Below, piece by piece: positions 1 to 6,044 of a stretch of DNA of 16,830 bases; positions within the stretch are counted from its first letter, which is position 1; each line of letters begins with the position of its first letter. The notes under the pieces are model-generated. The model did not search any database, had not been told where the DNA came from, and saw nothing but the letters and a program-made list of their open reading frames with translations. This DNA is from Bacillota bacterium (GTDB lineage Bacteria > Bacillota > Clostridia > Lachnospirales > Lachnospiraceae), in contig JAFAEB010000105.1 of assembly GCA_023424235.1 (NCBI GenBank), positions 1-16,830 on the forward strand, given 5' to 3'. Made by a program: the position numbers and the translations under genes.

Positions 1-669
1 TAGTTGACCTTCTAATAATATATTTTTACCTTCTTTTATCGCATCATGTAGGTATAAGGATACATCACAAACATAAGGTTCTACCATTGTCTTATACTCT
101 AATAATAAATTAAATATCTCATCAGGATTTAGGGCTTCTTTATGATATAAATGCTCTAATATAACATTTTTCATTTCACAGATACGTTCCACCTTTTCTC
201 TTAAGCTATCCTCATCATCAAATAACTCAGACACTTGGAAACCTATTTTTGCATATTTATCAGAATAAAAAGGTGCTATACCGGATTTGGTCGACCCAAA
301 AGATTTGCCACCTAATCGTTCTTCTTCATAACTATCAAAAAGGATATGGTATGGCATCATAATTTGAGCTCTATCAGATACTAAAATCTTAGGTGTTGGT
401 ACTCCTCTTTCAACGATAGAATTTATTTCTTTAAAAAGATATGGAATATTAAGAGCTACACCATTACCAATAATACATGTTGTATGATCATAAAATACGC
501 CAGATGGTAAAAGATGAAGTGCAAACTTACCATATTCATTTATGATAGTATGTCCAGCGTTACTGCCGCCTTGAAATCTTACGATAATGTCAGATTCCCT
601 ACCTAACATGTCTGTTATCTTACCTTTTCCTTCATCTCCCCAGTTTGCTCCAACGATTGCTTTAACCAT
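1..669 (-). CDS. purA: adenylosuccinate synthetase, N-terminal 223 residues (runs off the window)
   Basis: This enzyme joins IMP and aspartate using GTP to make adenylosuccinate, the first step of the AMP branch; PurB in this window completes that branch. I translated it from the ATG at 667-669. The N-terminus shows the family P-loop (GANWGDEGKGK, residues 7-17), then VRFQGGSNAGHT with the catalytic-loop His, LHLLPSG and IIGNGV. Residues 115-145 carry the SFGSTKSGIAPFYSDKYA block. The reading frame is open to the window edge, where it ends in LLEGQL; many bacterial homologues have EGAQ at this site, so this is the EGQL variant. About half of the usual ~430 residues are missing because the window ends. 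A perfect AGGAGGA Shine-Dalgarno lies at 676-682. The leader is about 170 nt if the promoter at 850-855 is used. Confidence 0.96.
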   Translation of the reverse strand, partial: MVKAIVGANWGDEGKGKITDMLGRESDIIVRFQGGSNAGHTIINEYGKFALHLLPSGVFYDHTTCIIGNGVALNIPYLFKEINSIVERGVPTPKILVSDRAQIMMPYHILFDSYEEERLGGKSFGSTKSGIAPFYSDKYAKIGFQVSELFDDEDSLREKVERICEMKNVILEHLYHKEALNPDEIFNLLLEYKTMVEPYVCDVSLYLHDAIKEGKNILLEGQL

Positions 670-812
670 AGTGAATCCTCCTGTTCATCATCCTTTGTGA
701 AGATTAACGCCTTACCTACTAGTTACTTTCCTAATAGGGTAATCATATTTATAATCTCACATGATGTTTGATTAGTATTTTACATATAAACGACTCATAT
801 TCAATAAATATA

Positions 813-836
813 GCATTGTAATTCACATTACAATGC
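813..836 (-). promoter_or_regulatory. hairpin in the purA leader
   Basis: Two perfect 10-base arms (813-822 and 827-836, GCATTGTAAT and its complement) surround a 4-base loop, and one bulged base allows ATAG/CTAT to extend the stem. It lies about 130 nt upstream of the purA start and just downstream of a TATAAT. No U-run follows on the minus strand, so it is not a clear terminator. It could be a leader structure or a weak terminator for the 45-residue gene upstream. Confidence 0.4.
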
Positions 837-849
837 CTATTACTTTTAC

Positions 850-886
850 ATTATATAACAAAAATTGTTATAAGTATAATTGTTAT
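850..886 (-). promoter_or_regulatory. putative purA promoter with overlapping repeat half-sites
   Basis: A minus-strand TATAAT (850-855) is overlapped by an inverted repeat, TATAACAA at 854-861 and TTGTTATA at 865-872. A direct repeat of AATTGTTAT lies at 863-871 and 878-886, 15 bp apart. The -35 region is poor, as expected for an activated or repressed promoter. The repeat layout looks like an operator, but no regulator can be named. Confidence 0.35.
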
Positions 887-953
887 TAATTATGAGAAAT
901 ATAAGTTTTAATTATGTTTTTCCTTTATATAAAAACCAAATTTCCTTTAGGAA

Positions 954-1091
954 CTAGGAATTCTTTTTTATATATATTCTCAGTGCTTTTATTAAAAGAT
1001 ATAAAACATAAATACCTAATCCAAATCCAACAATTACAATTACTAACCATAAGACAGACCATATAATAGACCATATAATAATACCTTCCAT
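954..1091 (-). CDS. 45-residue single-helix membrane protein
   Basis: This short gene starts at ATG 1089-1091 and ends with TAG at 954-956. The product begins MEGIIIWSIIW, is hydrophobic over residues 4-36 (rich in I, V, L, W and G) and ends in a basic tail, RIYIKKNS. That fits one transmembrane helix with the positive tail in the cytoplasm. An AGGGGG Shine-Dalgarno sits about 6 nt upstream. A good promoter (TATAAT at 1133-1138) lies about 40 nt upstream of the start, with no other gene between. I do not recognise a family. It may be a regulatory or stress-related membrane peptide, but nothing in the sequence decides this. The promoter, ribosome site and reading frame together make chance unlikely. 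Confidence 0.55.
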   Translation of the reverse strand: MEGIIIWSIIWSVLWLVIVIVGFGLGIYVLYLLIKALRIYIKKNS

Positions 1092-1132
1092 AATATCCCC
1101 CTAATAAATTAAATTTATTTATATCACTAGAT

Positions 1133-1161
1133 ATTATACATTATATCCCATACGGCTACAA
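1133..1161 (-). promoter_or_regulatory. sigma-A type promoter of the small membrane protein gene
   Basis: On the minus strand, a TTGTAG -35 (1156-1161), a 17-bp spacer and a perfect TATAAT -10 (1133-1138) point to transcription starting near 1126. It lies between the end of dut and the 45-residue gene, and it may also feed purA. Confidence 0.5.
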
Positions 1162-1194
1162 CTGTTTATACATGGTGTAACTATTCATTTACCT

Positions 1195-1632
1195 CTATTT
1201 TGTTCCAGTAGATCCAAATCCACCACTTCCACGAAGTGTTTGGTCAAGGGTTTCTTTTTCATCAAATTCAACTGATAGATATGGCATAACAACTAGCTGT
1301 GCAATTCTTTCATTTGGATTTATAGTCTTTACTTCGCTGCTATCATTATGTAAAGACACAATAACTTCCCCTCTATAATCACTATCAATAACACCAACGC
1401 AATTAGCAGGTCTTAAGCCCTGCTTCGTTGCTAATCCGCTACGAGCAAATACTGCACCAAAATATCCATTGGGAATAGCCATAGATAAACCAGTTCCAAT
1501 CATAACGGTGGAATGAGCCTCTACTTTTATTGACTCTTCATTATTGGAGTATAAGTCCCATCCTGCTGCTTCAACACTCCCTCTTGTTGGTAGTATTGCT
1601 TTATCGTTTAGCTTTTTAATATCAATTTTCAT
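1195..1632 (-). CDS. dut: dUTP diphosphatase (dUTPase)
   Basis: Dut hydrolyses dUTP to dUMP and pyrophosphate, keeping uracil out of DNA and supplying thymidylate synthesis. All five motifs of the homotrimeric dUTPase family are present in order: AGWDLYS (residues 23-29), ARSGLA (63-68), GVIDSDYRGE (79-88) with the uracil-binding beta-hairpin and catalytic Asp, ERIAQLV (108-114), and the C-terminal P-loop-like RGSGGFGSTG (134-143). The length of 145 residues is normal for the family. The ATG at 1630-1632 has an AAGGATG ribosome site about 9 nt upstream. It lies 119 nt downstream of the LysR gene, and no convincing promoter or terminator is seen in that gap. Confidence 0.95.
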   Translation of the reverse strand: MKIDIKKLNDKAILPTRGSVEAAGWDLYSNNEESIKVEAHSTVMIGTGLSMAIPNGYFGAVFARSGLATKQGLRPANCVGVIDSDYRGEVIVSLHNDSSEVKTINPNERIAQLVVMPYLSVEFDEKETLDQTLRGSGGFGSTGTK

Positions 1633-1751
1633 CTGTTAACCATCCTTTATCTTAGTAGCTATCTATCTTTTTAGTCTCTTAATTCTCTTTTTTATTTTTT
1701 TGTTTCAATCCTATGGATTATCCAATCAAATGCTATTGTACTCATCACCTT

Positions 1752-2636
1752 TTACTCTAATAACATATTAAGTAACATTCTAGCAGCATTTGAAATTGGA
1801 TTTTTATCACTTTGAATGATGCAAAAATTCCTTTCCGGAAAATTAGTATCGAACTTTAATTGAAATAACTCACCGCTTTCAATATATTTATCAGCAAAGT
1901 TTCTTACTACTAATCCAATCCCTAAATTTCTTAAGGCAAACTGAATGATCATCTCACTATTTGCAAGTTCAAATTCTGGCTCTAATATCACATCATTCTT
2001 CATTAGATACTCATCAATATAAGCTCTAGTGCTTGTGTTCTTCTCTAGGCAAATAACCGGCAAGTGTTCTATGTCTTTTATCTCTAGAACTTTATCTTTT
2101 AAATCACAAAATTGGTTTCCTGCAACAAATACATCTAATATACGCATAACCTTTGTAACTTTAATATCAGATTTTGCAGTAAAGGGATCGCTAACAATGC
2201 CAAAATCAATCTTATCATCACCAAGATTTCTTATAGTTTCAGGTGTTGGGGCATTGGTAACAATAACTTTTATTTTGGGATACTTTTTGTGAAAGCGTTC
2301 TAAGTAAGGCAAAAGATAAAATTGTAAGGTCATATCACTAGCACCAATACGAATTTCACCACTATCTAAATCAAGCATCTTCTTTAACTTAGATTCACCT
2401 AGAAGAATACTTTCGTAACCTTTTTCCACATAATTAAATAATACCTCTCCCTCCGGTGTTAATTTAACCCCTTTTTGAGTTCGTATAAATAAATTACAGC
2501 CTATACTTGATTCTAAATTTCTGATACCTTGACTAATTGCAGGCTGTGAAATACATAACTCTTCTGCAGCTGCAGTGAAGCTTCCAAGCCTAGTAACATG
2601 ATAAAATATTTTATAATATTCAAGATTTATATTCAC
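1752..2636 (-). CDS. LysR-family transcriptional regulator
   Basis: This is a full-length LysR-type regulator of 294 residues. Residues 3-62 form the winged helix-turn-helix (FTAAAEELCISQPAISQGIRN in two parts around A-Q-P-A-I-S, then the wing RTQKGVKLTPEGE). A linker helix follows, and from about residue 90 there is a periplasmic-binding-protein-like effector domain (GEIRIGASD to the end). The start is GTG (2634-2636), with AGGAAAGGCAGG ending 5 nt upstream; no ATG is available earlier in frame. LysR regulators often control a divergent neighbour, but the gene upstream is co-directional (ArsC-like, 75 nt away), so the target cannot be read from context. The effector is unknown. The GxSD motif at the start of the effector domain is common in CysB/CysL-like members but does not settle specificity. 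Confidence 0.92.
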   Translation of the reverse strand: MNINLEYYKIFYHVTRLGSFTAAAEELCISQPAISQGIRNLESSIGCNLFIRTQKGVKLTPEGEVLFNYVEKGYESILLGESKLKKMLDLDSGEIRIGASDMTLQFYLLPYLERFHKKYPKIKVIVTNAPTPETIRNLGDDKIDFGIVSDPFTAKSDIKVTKVMRILDVFVAGNQFCDLKDKVLEIKDIEHLPVICLEKNTSTRAYIDEYLMKNDVILEPEFELANSEMIIQFALRNLGIGLVVRNFADKYIESGELFQLKFDTNFPERNFCIIQSDKNPISNAARMLLNMLLE

Positions 2637-2711
2637 ACGAACCTGCCTTTCCTATCAAATATTCACTGTTCTCACTTAAGCCAAAGGCGGCTTGGAGCGA
2701 AGGACTATAAA

Positions 2712-3053
2712 TTACTCCCAAGTCTTCCATATATCTGGCTGATATCCAATTGTAGCTTTTTTACCATTACGTACAATTGGAGTCTTAAACATTTTAGGAT
2801 TTTCTAGTAGCTTCTCTTCTTTGTCTGCATCATCGGAAAGATATTTAACAAAATTGGCTTCATACTCCTTTGAGCTCTCATCCATCAATTTTTCCATCCC
2901 ACCAACAGCTGCTTTCACACTTTTATATTCACCTGGACTAATTCCATACTTACCTAAATCTATATATTGAAACTTAATGCCTCGTTCTTTAAAATATCTC
3001 TCTGCTTTTTTGCTATCAAAACATTTTGACTTTCCAAAAATTTGTATATTCAT
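2712..3053 (-). CDS. ArsC/Spx-family thioredoxin-fold protein
   Basis: The product is 113 residues from ATG 3051-3053 and begins with the first beta strand (MNIQIFGKSKCFDSKKAERY), exactly where this family normally starts. Cys11 is the single redox cysteine. It is not followed by a second cysteine as in the CXXC of Spx. The C-terminal half has KTPIVRNGKKATIGYQPD (about 92-109), the ArsC cis-Pro and substrate-loop block. Such YffB-like proteins may be thiol oxidoreductases or relics of arsenate reductase; no ars genes flank it, so arsenate reduction is not supported. The start is ambiguous. A GTG at 3099-3101 in the same frame has a stronger ribosome site (AAAGGAG 3107-3113, 5 nt away) and would add 16 residues that include a palindrome. 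The chosen ATG has only AAAGGT at 3067-3072, 13 nt away. Confidence 0.85.
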   Translation of the reverse strand: MNIQIFGKSKCFDSKKAERYFKERGIKFQYIDLGKYGISPGEYKSVKAAVGGMEKLMDESSKEYEANFVKYLSDDADKEEKLLENPKMFKTPIVRNGKKATIGYQPDIWKTWE

Positions 3054-3078
3054 ATTAATAAACCATACCTTTCTAAAG

Positions 3079-3106
3079 TTGGTGTGAAAATTTATTTTCA
3101 CATCAA
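3079..3106 (-). promoter_or_regulatory. 28-bp near-perfect palindrome before the ArsC-like gene
   Basis: The core is TGTGAAAAT-TT-ATTTTCACA (3083-3102), a perfect 9-bp inverted repeat. After one mismatch on each side it extends with TTG/CAA to 3079-3106. On the minus-strand RNA it lies directly behind a strong AAAGGAG (3107-3113), which G-U pairing could partly draw into the stem, and ahead of the preferred ATG at 3053. It could be a DNA operator or an RNA hairpin that gates translation. Confidence 0.55.
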
Positions 3107-3221
3107 CTCCTTTCATCCTGTTCTATTGAGATATAGTTTCACCAAATAATAAACAGATAAAAGATATCTATCATATCGTTAACCACTTTAATAAGCGAAT
3201 ATATTCCTATGTTCTTTAATA

Positions 3222-3494
3222 TTACTCTAAAATATCTCTATAAGCTTCATTCTTTTCAAACCATTTTACTGCATATGAGCAAGTAGGAATAACTTTTTTA
3301 TTCTCACTTTTAATACGGTTATAAGCCTCCTCCATTAATTTCCCTGCAATACCTTGGCCTCTTAAGGAATCGTCTACAAAGGTATGATTAAGGTTTACAA
3401 CACCTGGTTTTACATCGGGAAATGTAACTTTTGCTATTACATCTCCTCCTTCATTTTCTAAATAAATCATATTGTTTTTATATTTAAATTCCAT
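3222..3494 (-). CDS. small GNAT-like N-acetyltransferase (YjdJ/COG2388 type)
   Basis: This 90-residue protein matches the minimal GNAT fold of the YjdJ-like family. It has an N-terminal beta meander (MEFKYKNNMIYLENE), the phrase LNHTFVDDSLRGQGIAGKLM (about 36-55) with the acetyl-CoA pyrophosphate loop R-G-Q-G-I-A-G, and the end VIPTCSYAVKWFEKN where family members keep a conserved cysteine and Y-x-x-x-W-F. The substrate is unknown. ATG 3492-3494 is the only usable start, because the frame is closed by TAA at 3519-3521. The nearest strong Shine-Dalgarno (AAAGGAG 3528-3534) is 33 nt upstream, separated from the start by a stem-loop. The aldehyde dehydrogenase ends 52 nt upstream and the two are probably co-transcribed. 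Confidence 0.88.
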   Translation of the reverse strand: MEFKYKNNMIYLENEGGDVIAKVTFPDVKPGVVNLNHTFVDDSLRGQGIAGKLMEEAYNRIKSENKKVIPTCSYAVKWFEKNEAYRDILE

Positions 3495-3503
3495 TCTTAT
3501 TAT

Positions 3504-3534
3504 TGTGCTAACGAGACGTTAACACATCTCCTTT
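3504..3534 (-). promoter_or_regulatory. Shine-Dalgarno followed by a stem-loop, upstream of the acetyltransferase
   Basis: AAAGGAG (3528-3534) is followed after one base by a 10-bp stem (arms 3504-3513 and 3517-3526, loop 3514-3516, one G-U wobble in RNA) and then nine bases to the ATG at 3494. If the stem folds out, the spacing from SD to start is about 10 nt, which is functional; without folding it is 33 nt. An ATG-TGT-TAA mini-frame begins directly after the SD. Confidence 0.5.
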
Positions 3535-3546
3535 CTTTATTTTATA

Positions 3547-4917
3547 CTAGCTTAAGAAGAAGCGAACTAATTTATCTTTCCAATTGCTAATTGGGAAATA
3601 ACGAATCGGTAAATCAATTCGATTTGATTTCTTTAATATACTCTTCTTATGACTAAATGTTTCAAAACTATATTTTCCATGATAGCTTCCCATTCCACTA
3701 TCACCAACTCCACCAAAACCCATATGATGAGTGGCAAGATGAACAATAGTATCATTGATACAACCTCCACCAAAGGAAATATTTTTTAGTATATATTTCT
3801 CTACTTTTTTACTTCTTGTAAACAAATAAAGTGCCAAGGGCTTTGGATTACTTAGTACATAACTTGTTACTTCCTTAATACTTGTAAAGGTTAGTATCGG
3901 TAAAACTGGTCCAAATATTTCTTCACTCATTATTTTGGAGTTAGGTGTAATATTATCTAAAATAGTAGGTGCTATTTGCATTCTATCATTACCATATCCA
4001 CCAGTTACAATATTCTCCTCCTCAATTAATGATAATACCCGATTGTAGTGTCTTTCATTAATCATCTTTGGATAATCTGGATGATTAATCGGATCATTAC
4101 CGTAAAACTCTTTGATATAGAACAATAGATAATTGATTAATTTCTCTTTTACATCTTTATGCACGTAAATATAGTCTGGTGCTACGCAAGTTTGTCCTGC
4201 ATTTAAGAATTTACCAAAGGCAATGCGTTTCGCTGCTAATTTTATATTGGCAGTTTTATCAATAATGGAAGGACTCTTTCCTCCCAGTTCTAAAGTAACT
4301 GGAGTTAGATTCTTTGCTGCTTTTTCCATAACAATTTTACCAACTCTTGTTCCACCAGTAAAGAAGATATAATCCATTTTTTCATCTAATAGGGCATTGC
4401 TAACCTTTTCATCCCCTGTTACTACTGTTATATAGCTGGTTGGAAAATACTCTTCTATCATTTCTTTCAGTACTATAGAGGTATGATGAGATTCAGGAGA
4501 TGGTTTCATGATTGCAGTATTTCCCGCTGCTATAGCACCAACAAGAGGAGCAATACTTAGTTGGAAGGGGTAATTCCAAGGTGATATTATAAGCACAACC
4601 CCATATGGCTCTGAAACAATAAAACTTTTAGACGGAAATTGAGCAAGAGGAGTTGCTACGTACTTAACTTTTGCAAGTCTTCTTAGGTTTTTCTTAAAAA
4701 ACTTAATCTCATCAAGTACCATTCCTATTTCAGTCATAAATCCTTCAAAAGAGGATTTATTAAGGTCTTTCCTTAATGCTTCTAATATTTTATCTTCCTT
4801 TTCTATGATTGCTTTCTCAAGTATATCTAATGATTGTAAACGAAAAGAGATATCTTTTGTACGATTTGAAGCGAAAAACTTACGTTGTTCTTTTACGATT
4901 GATTTTACTAATTCCAT
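3547..4917 (-). CDS. class 3 aldehyde dehydrogenase, NAD(P)-dependent
   Basis: This enzyme oxidises an aldehyde to the carboxylic acid with NAD(P)+. The 456-residue length and the key residues fit the ALDH3 group (fatty and aromatic aldehydes; B. subtilis YwdH is a relative). Asn114 is in SPWNYP, Glu210 in TLELGGKSP, and the nucleophile Cys244 in NAGQTCVAP. The cofactor loop FTGGTRVGK is at 186-194, and EEIFGPVLP and GFGGVGDSGMG are also present. There is no signal peptide. The C-terminal tail (WKDKLVRFFLS) is amphipathic and could touch the membrane. The ATG at 4915-4917 has AGAGGGA about 6 nt upstream. A good promoter lies at 5026-5054. The true aldehyde is unknown; removal of aldehydes from sugar fermentation is a reasonable guess. 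Confidence 0.93.
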   Translation of the reverse strand: MELVKSIVKEQRKFFASNRTKDISFRLQSLDILEKAIIEKEDKILEALRKDLNKSSFEGFMTEIGMVLDEIKFFKKNLRRLAKVKYVATPLAQFPSKSFIVSEPYGVVLIISPWNYPFQLSIAPLVGAIAAGNTAIMKPSPESHHTSIVLKEMIEEYFPTSYITVVTGDEKVSNALLDEKMDYIFFTGGTRVGKIVMEKAAKNLTPVTLELGGKSPSIIDKTANIKLAAKRIAFGKFLNAGQTCVAPDYIYVHKDVKEKLINYLLFYIKEFYGNDPINHPDYPKMINERHYNRVLSLIEEENIVTGGYGNDRMQIAPTILDNITPNSKIMSEEIFGPVLPILTFTSIKEVTSYVLSNPKPLALYLFTRSKKVEKYILKNISFGGGCINDTIVHLATHHMGFGGVGDSGMGSYHGKYSFETFSHKKSILKKSNRIDLPIRYFPISNWKDKLVRFFLS

Positions 4918-5025
4918 AACTATCCCTCTCTCAGTTTATTTATGTTCTACTATTAATATAGCTAGCTATCAAAAAATTACTCATCTCATTCATAAAGTCT
5001 TCTATATTTCATGTGACTTCTCTCT

Positions 5026-5054
5026 ATTTTAAAACGAAATACTAGTAATTGCAA
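5026..5054 (-). promoter_or_regulatory. sigma-A type promoter of the aldehyde dehydrogenase gene
   Basis: On the minus strand, TTGCAA (5049-5054), a 17-bp spacer and TAAAAT (5026-5031) place the transcription start near 5019 and give a leader of about 100 nt. The leader itself shows no clear hairpin. Confidence 0.55.
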
Positions 5055-5065
5055 GGTTGTCTACT

Positions 5066-5099
5066 AAAAAACTGCCAGCTTAGAATATAAGCTAGCAGT
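5066..5099 (-). terminator. intrinsic terminator with no gene directly upstream
   Basis: The 11-bp arms (5071-5081 and 5089-5099, one mismatch) enclose a 7-base loop. On the minus strand the stem is followed by six T (complement of 5066-5071). The plus-strand side ends in AATTTTATT, so weak bidirectional action is possible. It lies upstream of the aldehyde dehydrogenase promoter, and the next minus-strand gene is 450 bp away behind another terminator. Confidence 0.6.
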
Positions 5100-5156
5100 A
5101 ATTTTATTATATTACTATTCATACAACTCATATAGAATTAAAAACAAAGTAATCTA

Positions 5157-5185
5157 TTTACTATTCTTTTACAATTTGCTATACT
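5157..5185 (+). promoter_or_regulatory. putative promoter of the 65-residue membrane protein gene
   Basis: TTTACT (5157-5162), a 17-bp spacer and TATACT (5180-5185) on the plus strand lie about 80 bp before the ATG at 5266. The rest of the gene-less stretch 4918-5265 holds only the aldehyde dehydrogenase promoter and the terminator listed separately. Confidence 0.45.
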
Positions 5186-5265
5186 TAATCTATGGATAAA
5201 ATTATTAATAAAATACTTATTTTCTATATAAAACTACGCAAACGAGTGGGAAACAGGAGGTATAA

Positions 5266-5463
5266 ATGATTAAATACTTAGGTTATTTAGTTGAAGCTAT
5301 GTTATTTGGGGTGTTACTTGGAGTTTTGAATTATTTTAACATACCTTTCGATTCAAAAGAAAAGTTGCTTATATTAGCAATTATTTGGGCAGTGCTACAT
5401 GTAGTTATTACAAATATCATTAAGAAAAAGAGTATTAAAACTACTACTAATGAAGTAAAATAA
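5266..5463 (+). CDS. 65-residue protein with two membrane helices
   Basis: This is the only plus-strand gene in the window. The product has two hydrophobic stretches, about residues 7-24 (YLVEAMLFGVLLGVLNYF) and 34-52 (LLILAIIWAVLHVVITNII). A short polar turn with DSKEK joins them, and the tail is lysine-rich (KKKSIK). This predicts a helical hairpin with both ends in the cytoplasm. The ATG has a strong AGGAGG ribosome site 6 nt upstream, and a bidirectional terminator follows directly. I do not recognise a family. Its own promoter, ribosome site and terminator make it a real monocistronic gene. Confidence 0.8.
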   Translation: MIKYLGYLVEAMLFGVLLGVLNYFNIPFDSKEKLLILAIIWAVLHVVITNIIKKKSIKTTTNEVK

Positions 5464-5471
5464 TTCTATAA

Positions 5472-5520
5472 AAAATCAAGCGAAATGTCTAGTTTACTAG
5501 GCATCTTGCTTGATTTTATT
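5472..5520. terminator. bidirectional terminator between convergent small genes
   Basis: A 10-bp outer stem (5472-5481 with 5508-5517) is continued by an inner stem (5486-5493 with 5496-5503, one mismatch). A-rich and T-rich flanks occur on both sides, so it can stop the plus-strand 65-residue gene and the minus-strand gene ending at 5554. Confidence 0.85.
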
Positions 5521-5553
5521 TACAGGCTTCTCCCTTTTCGCTCTCCTAACTTT

Positions 5554-5796
5554 TTATTTATCACCCCTACTCCTTAATTCTAATAGCAACTGAATAATAA
5601 CAGTTAAAAATAAAATAGCCCAAATCCACCAAAGTACAGCTAGTTTACTGGGTAATTCAACTATTAACTCATCAACATTTTCTGTTATAAATGTATGCGT
5701 TCTATTATATCTATATAGTAAATTTGAAATCTGTGCTATTGTAAAACCTAATACTACTATAGCTATAATATTAACCCCTAAGATTATCCTCTTCAT
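5554..5796 (-). CDS. 80-residue protein with two membrane helices
   Basis: The product starts MKRIILGVNII. Hydrophobic helices lie at about 4-21 and 51-73 (KLAVLWWIWAILFLTVIIQLLL), separated by a roughly 30-residue polar loop (YRYNRTHTFITENVDELIVE). The loop would lie outside the cell if both ends are inside. The ATG at 5794-5796 is chosen because GAGAGG lies about 11 nt upstream; the frame can be extended four codons to a GTG at 5808, but that overlaps the ribosome site. It lies 25 nt after a short ORF and shares its strand with the YD-repeat gene, so the three may form one transcript. No family is recognised. Confidence 0.6.
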   Translation of the reverse strand: MKRIILGVNIIAIVVLGFTIAQISNLLYRYNRTHTFITENVDELIVELPSKLAVLWWIWAILFLTVIIQLLLELRSRGDK

Positions 5797-5821
5797 TACA
5801 CAGTTCACCTCTCATTGTTTA

Positions 5822-6028
5822 TTAAGTTGACTTAGCCTCTTTATTTGTCATCATATCAAAACTGTCTGTGTTGTCCTTCCACTCAATTTTAACTTTAATC
5901 TTCCACTCATCTGTATATTTAAAATCTGCTTTAAGATAATCTGATGATGTATATGAAAGATAAGGTTCCAATTTCTTTGGTGTTGCAGACTCTATACGCG
6001 TTAGTTCACCATCTAAAGTAAGTTCCAA
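5822..6028 (-). CDS. short ORF of 68 residues, possible gene remnant
   Basis: The reading frame runs from a TTG (6026-6028) to TAA at 5822-5824. The sequence is polar and beta-rich (LKADFKYTDEWKIKVKIEWKD), with alternating charged and aromatic residues and no membrane segment. Nothing resembling a Shine-Dalgarno precedes the TTG, and an in-frame stop lies three codons further upstream. It begins 16 nt after the YD-repeat gene stops. It looks like the C-terminal end of a larger protein that lost its N-terminus, or a gene read by coupling from the upstream gene. No family is recognised. Confidence 0.35.
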   Translation of the reverse strand: MELTLDGELTRIESATPKKLEPYLSYTSSDYLKADFKYTDEWKIKVKIEWKDNTDSFDMMTNKEAKST

Positions 6029-6044
6029 TGATATATCTTATTAC

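Noticed and set aside
3083..3102. TGTGA and TCACA arms as a CRP/FNR-like site
   Set aside because: The spacing is 10 bases, not 6, and the arms continue as a symmetric AT stem, so the CRP reading does not fit.
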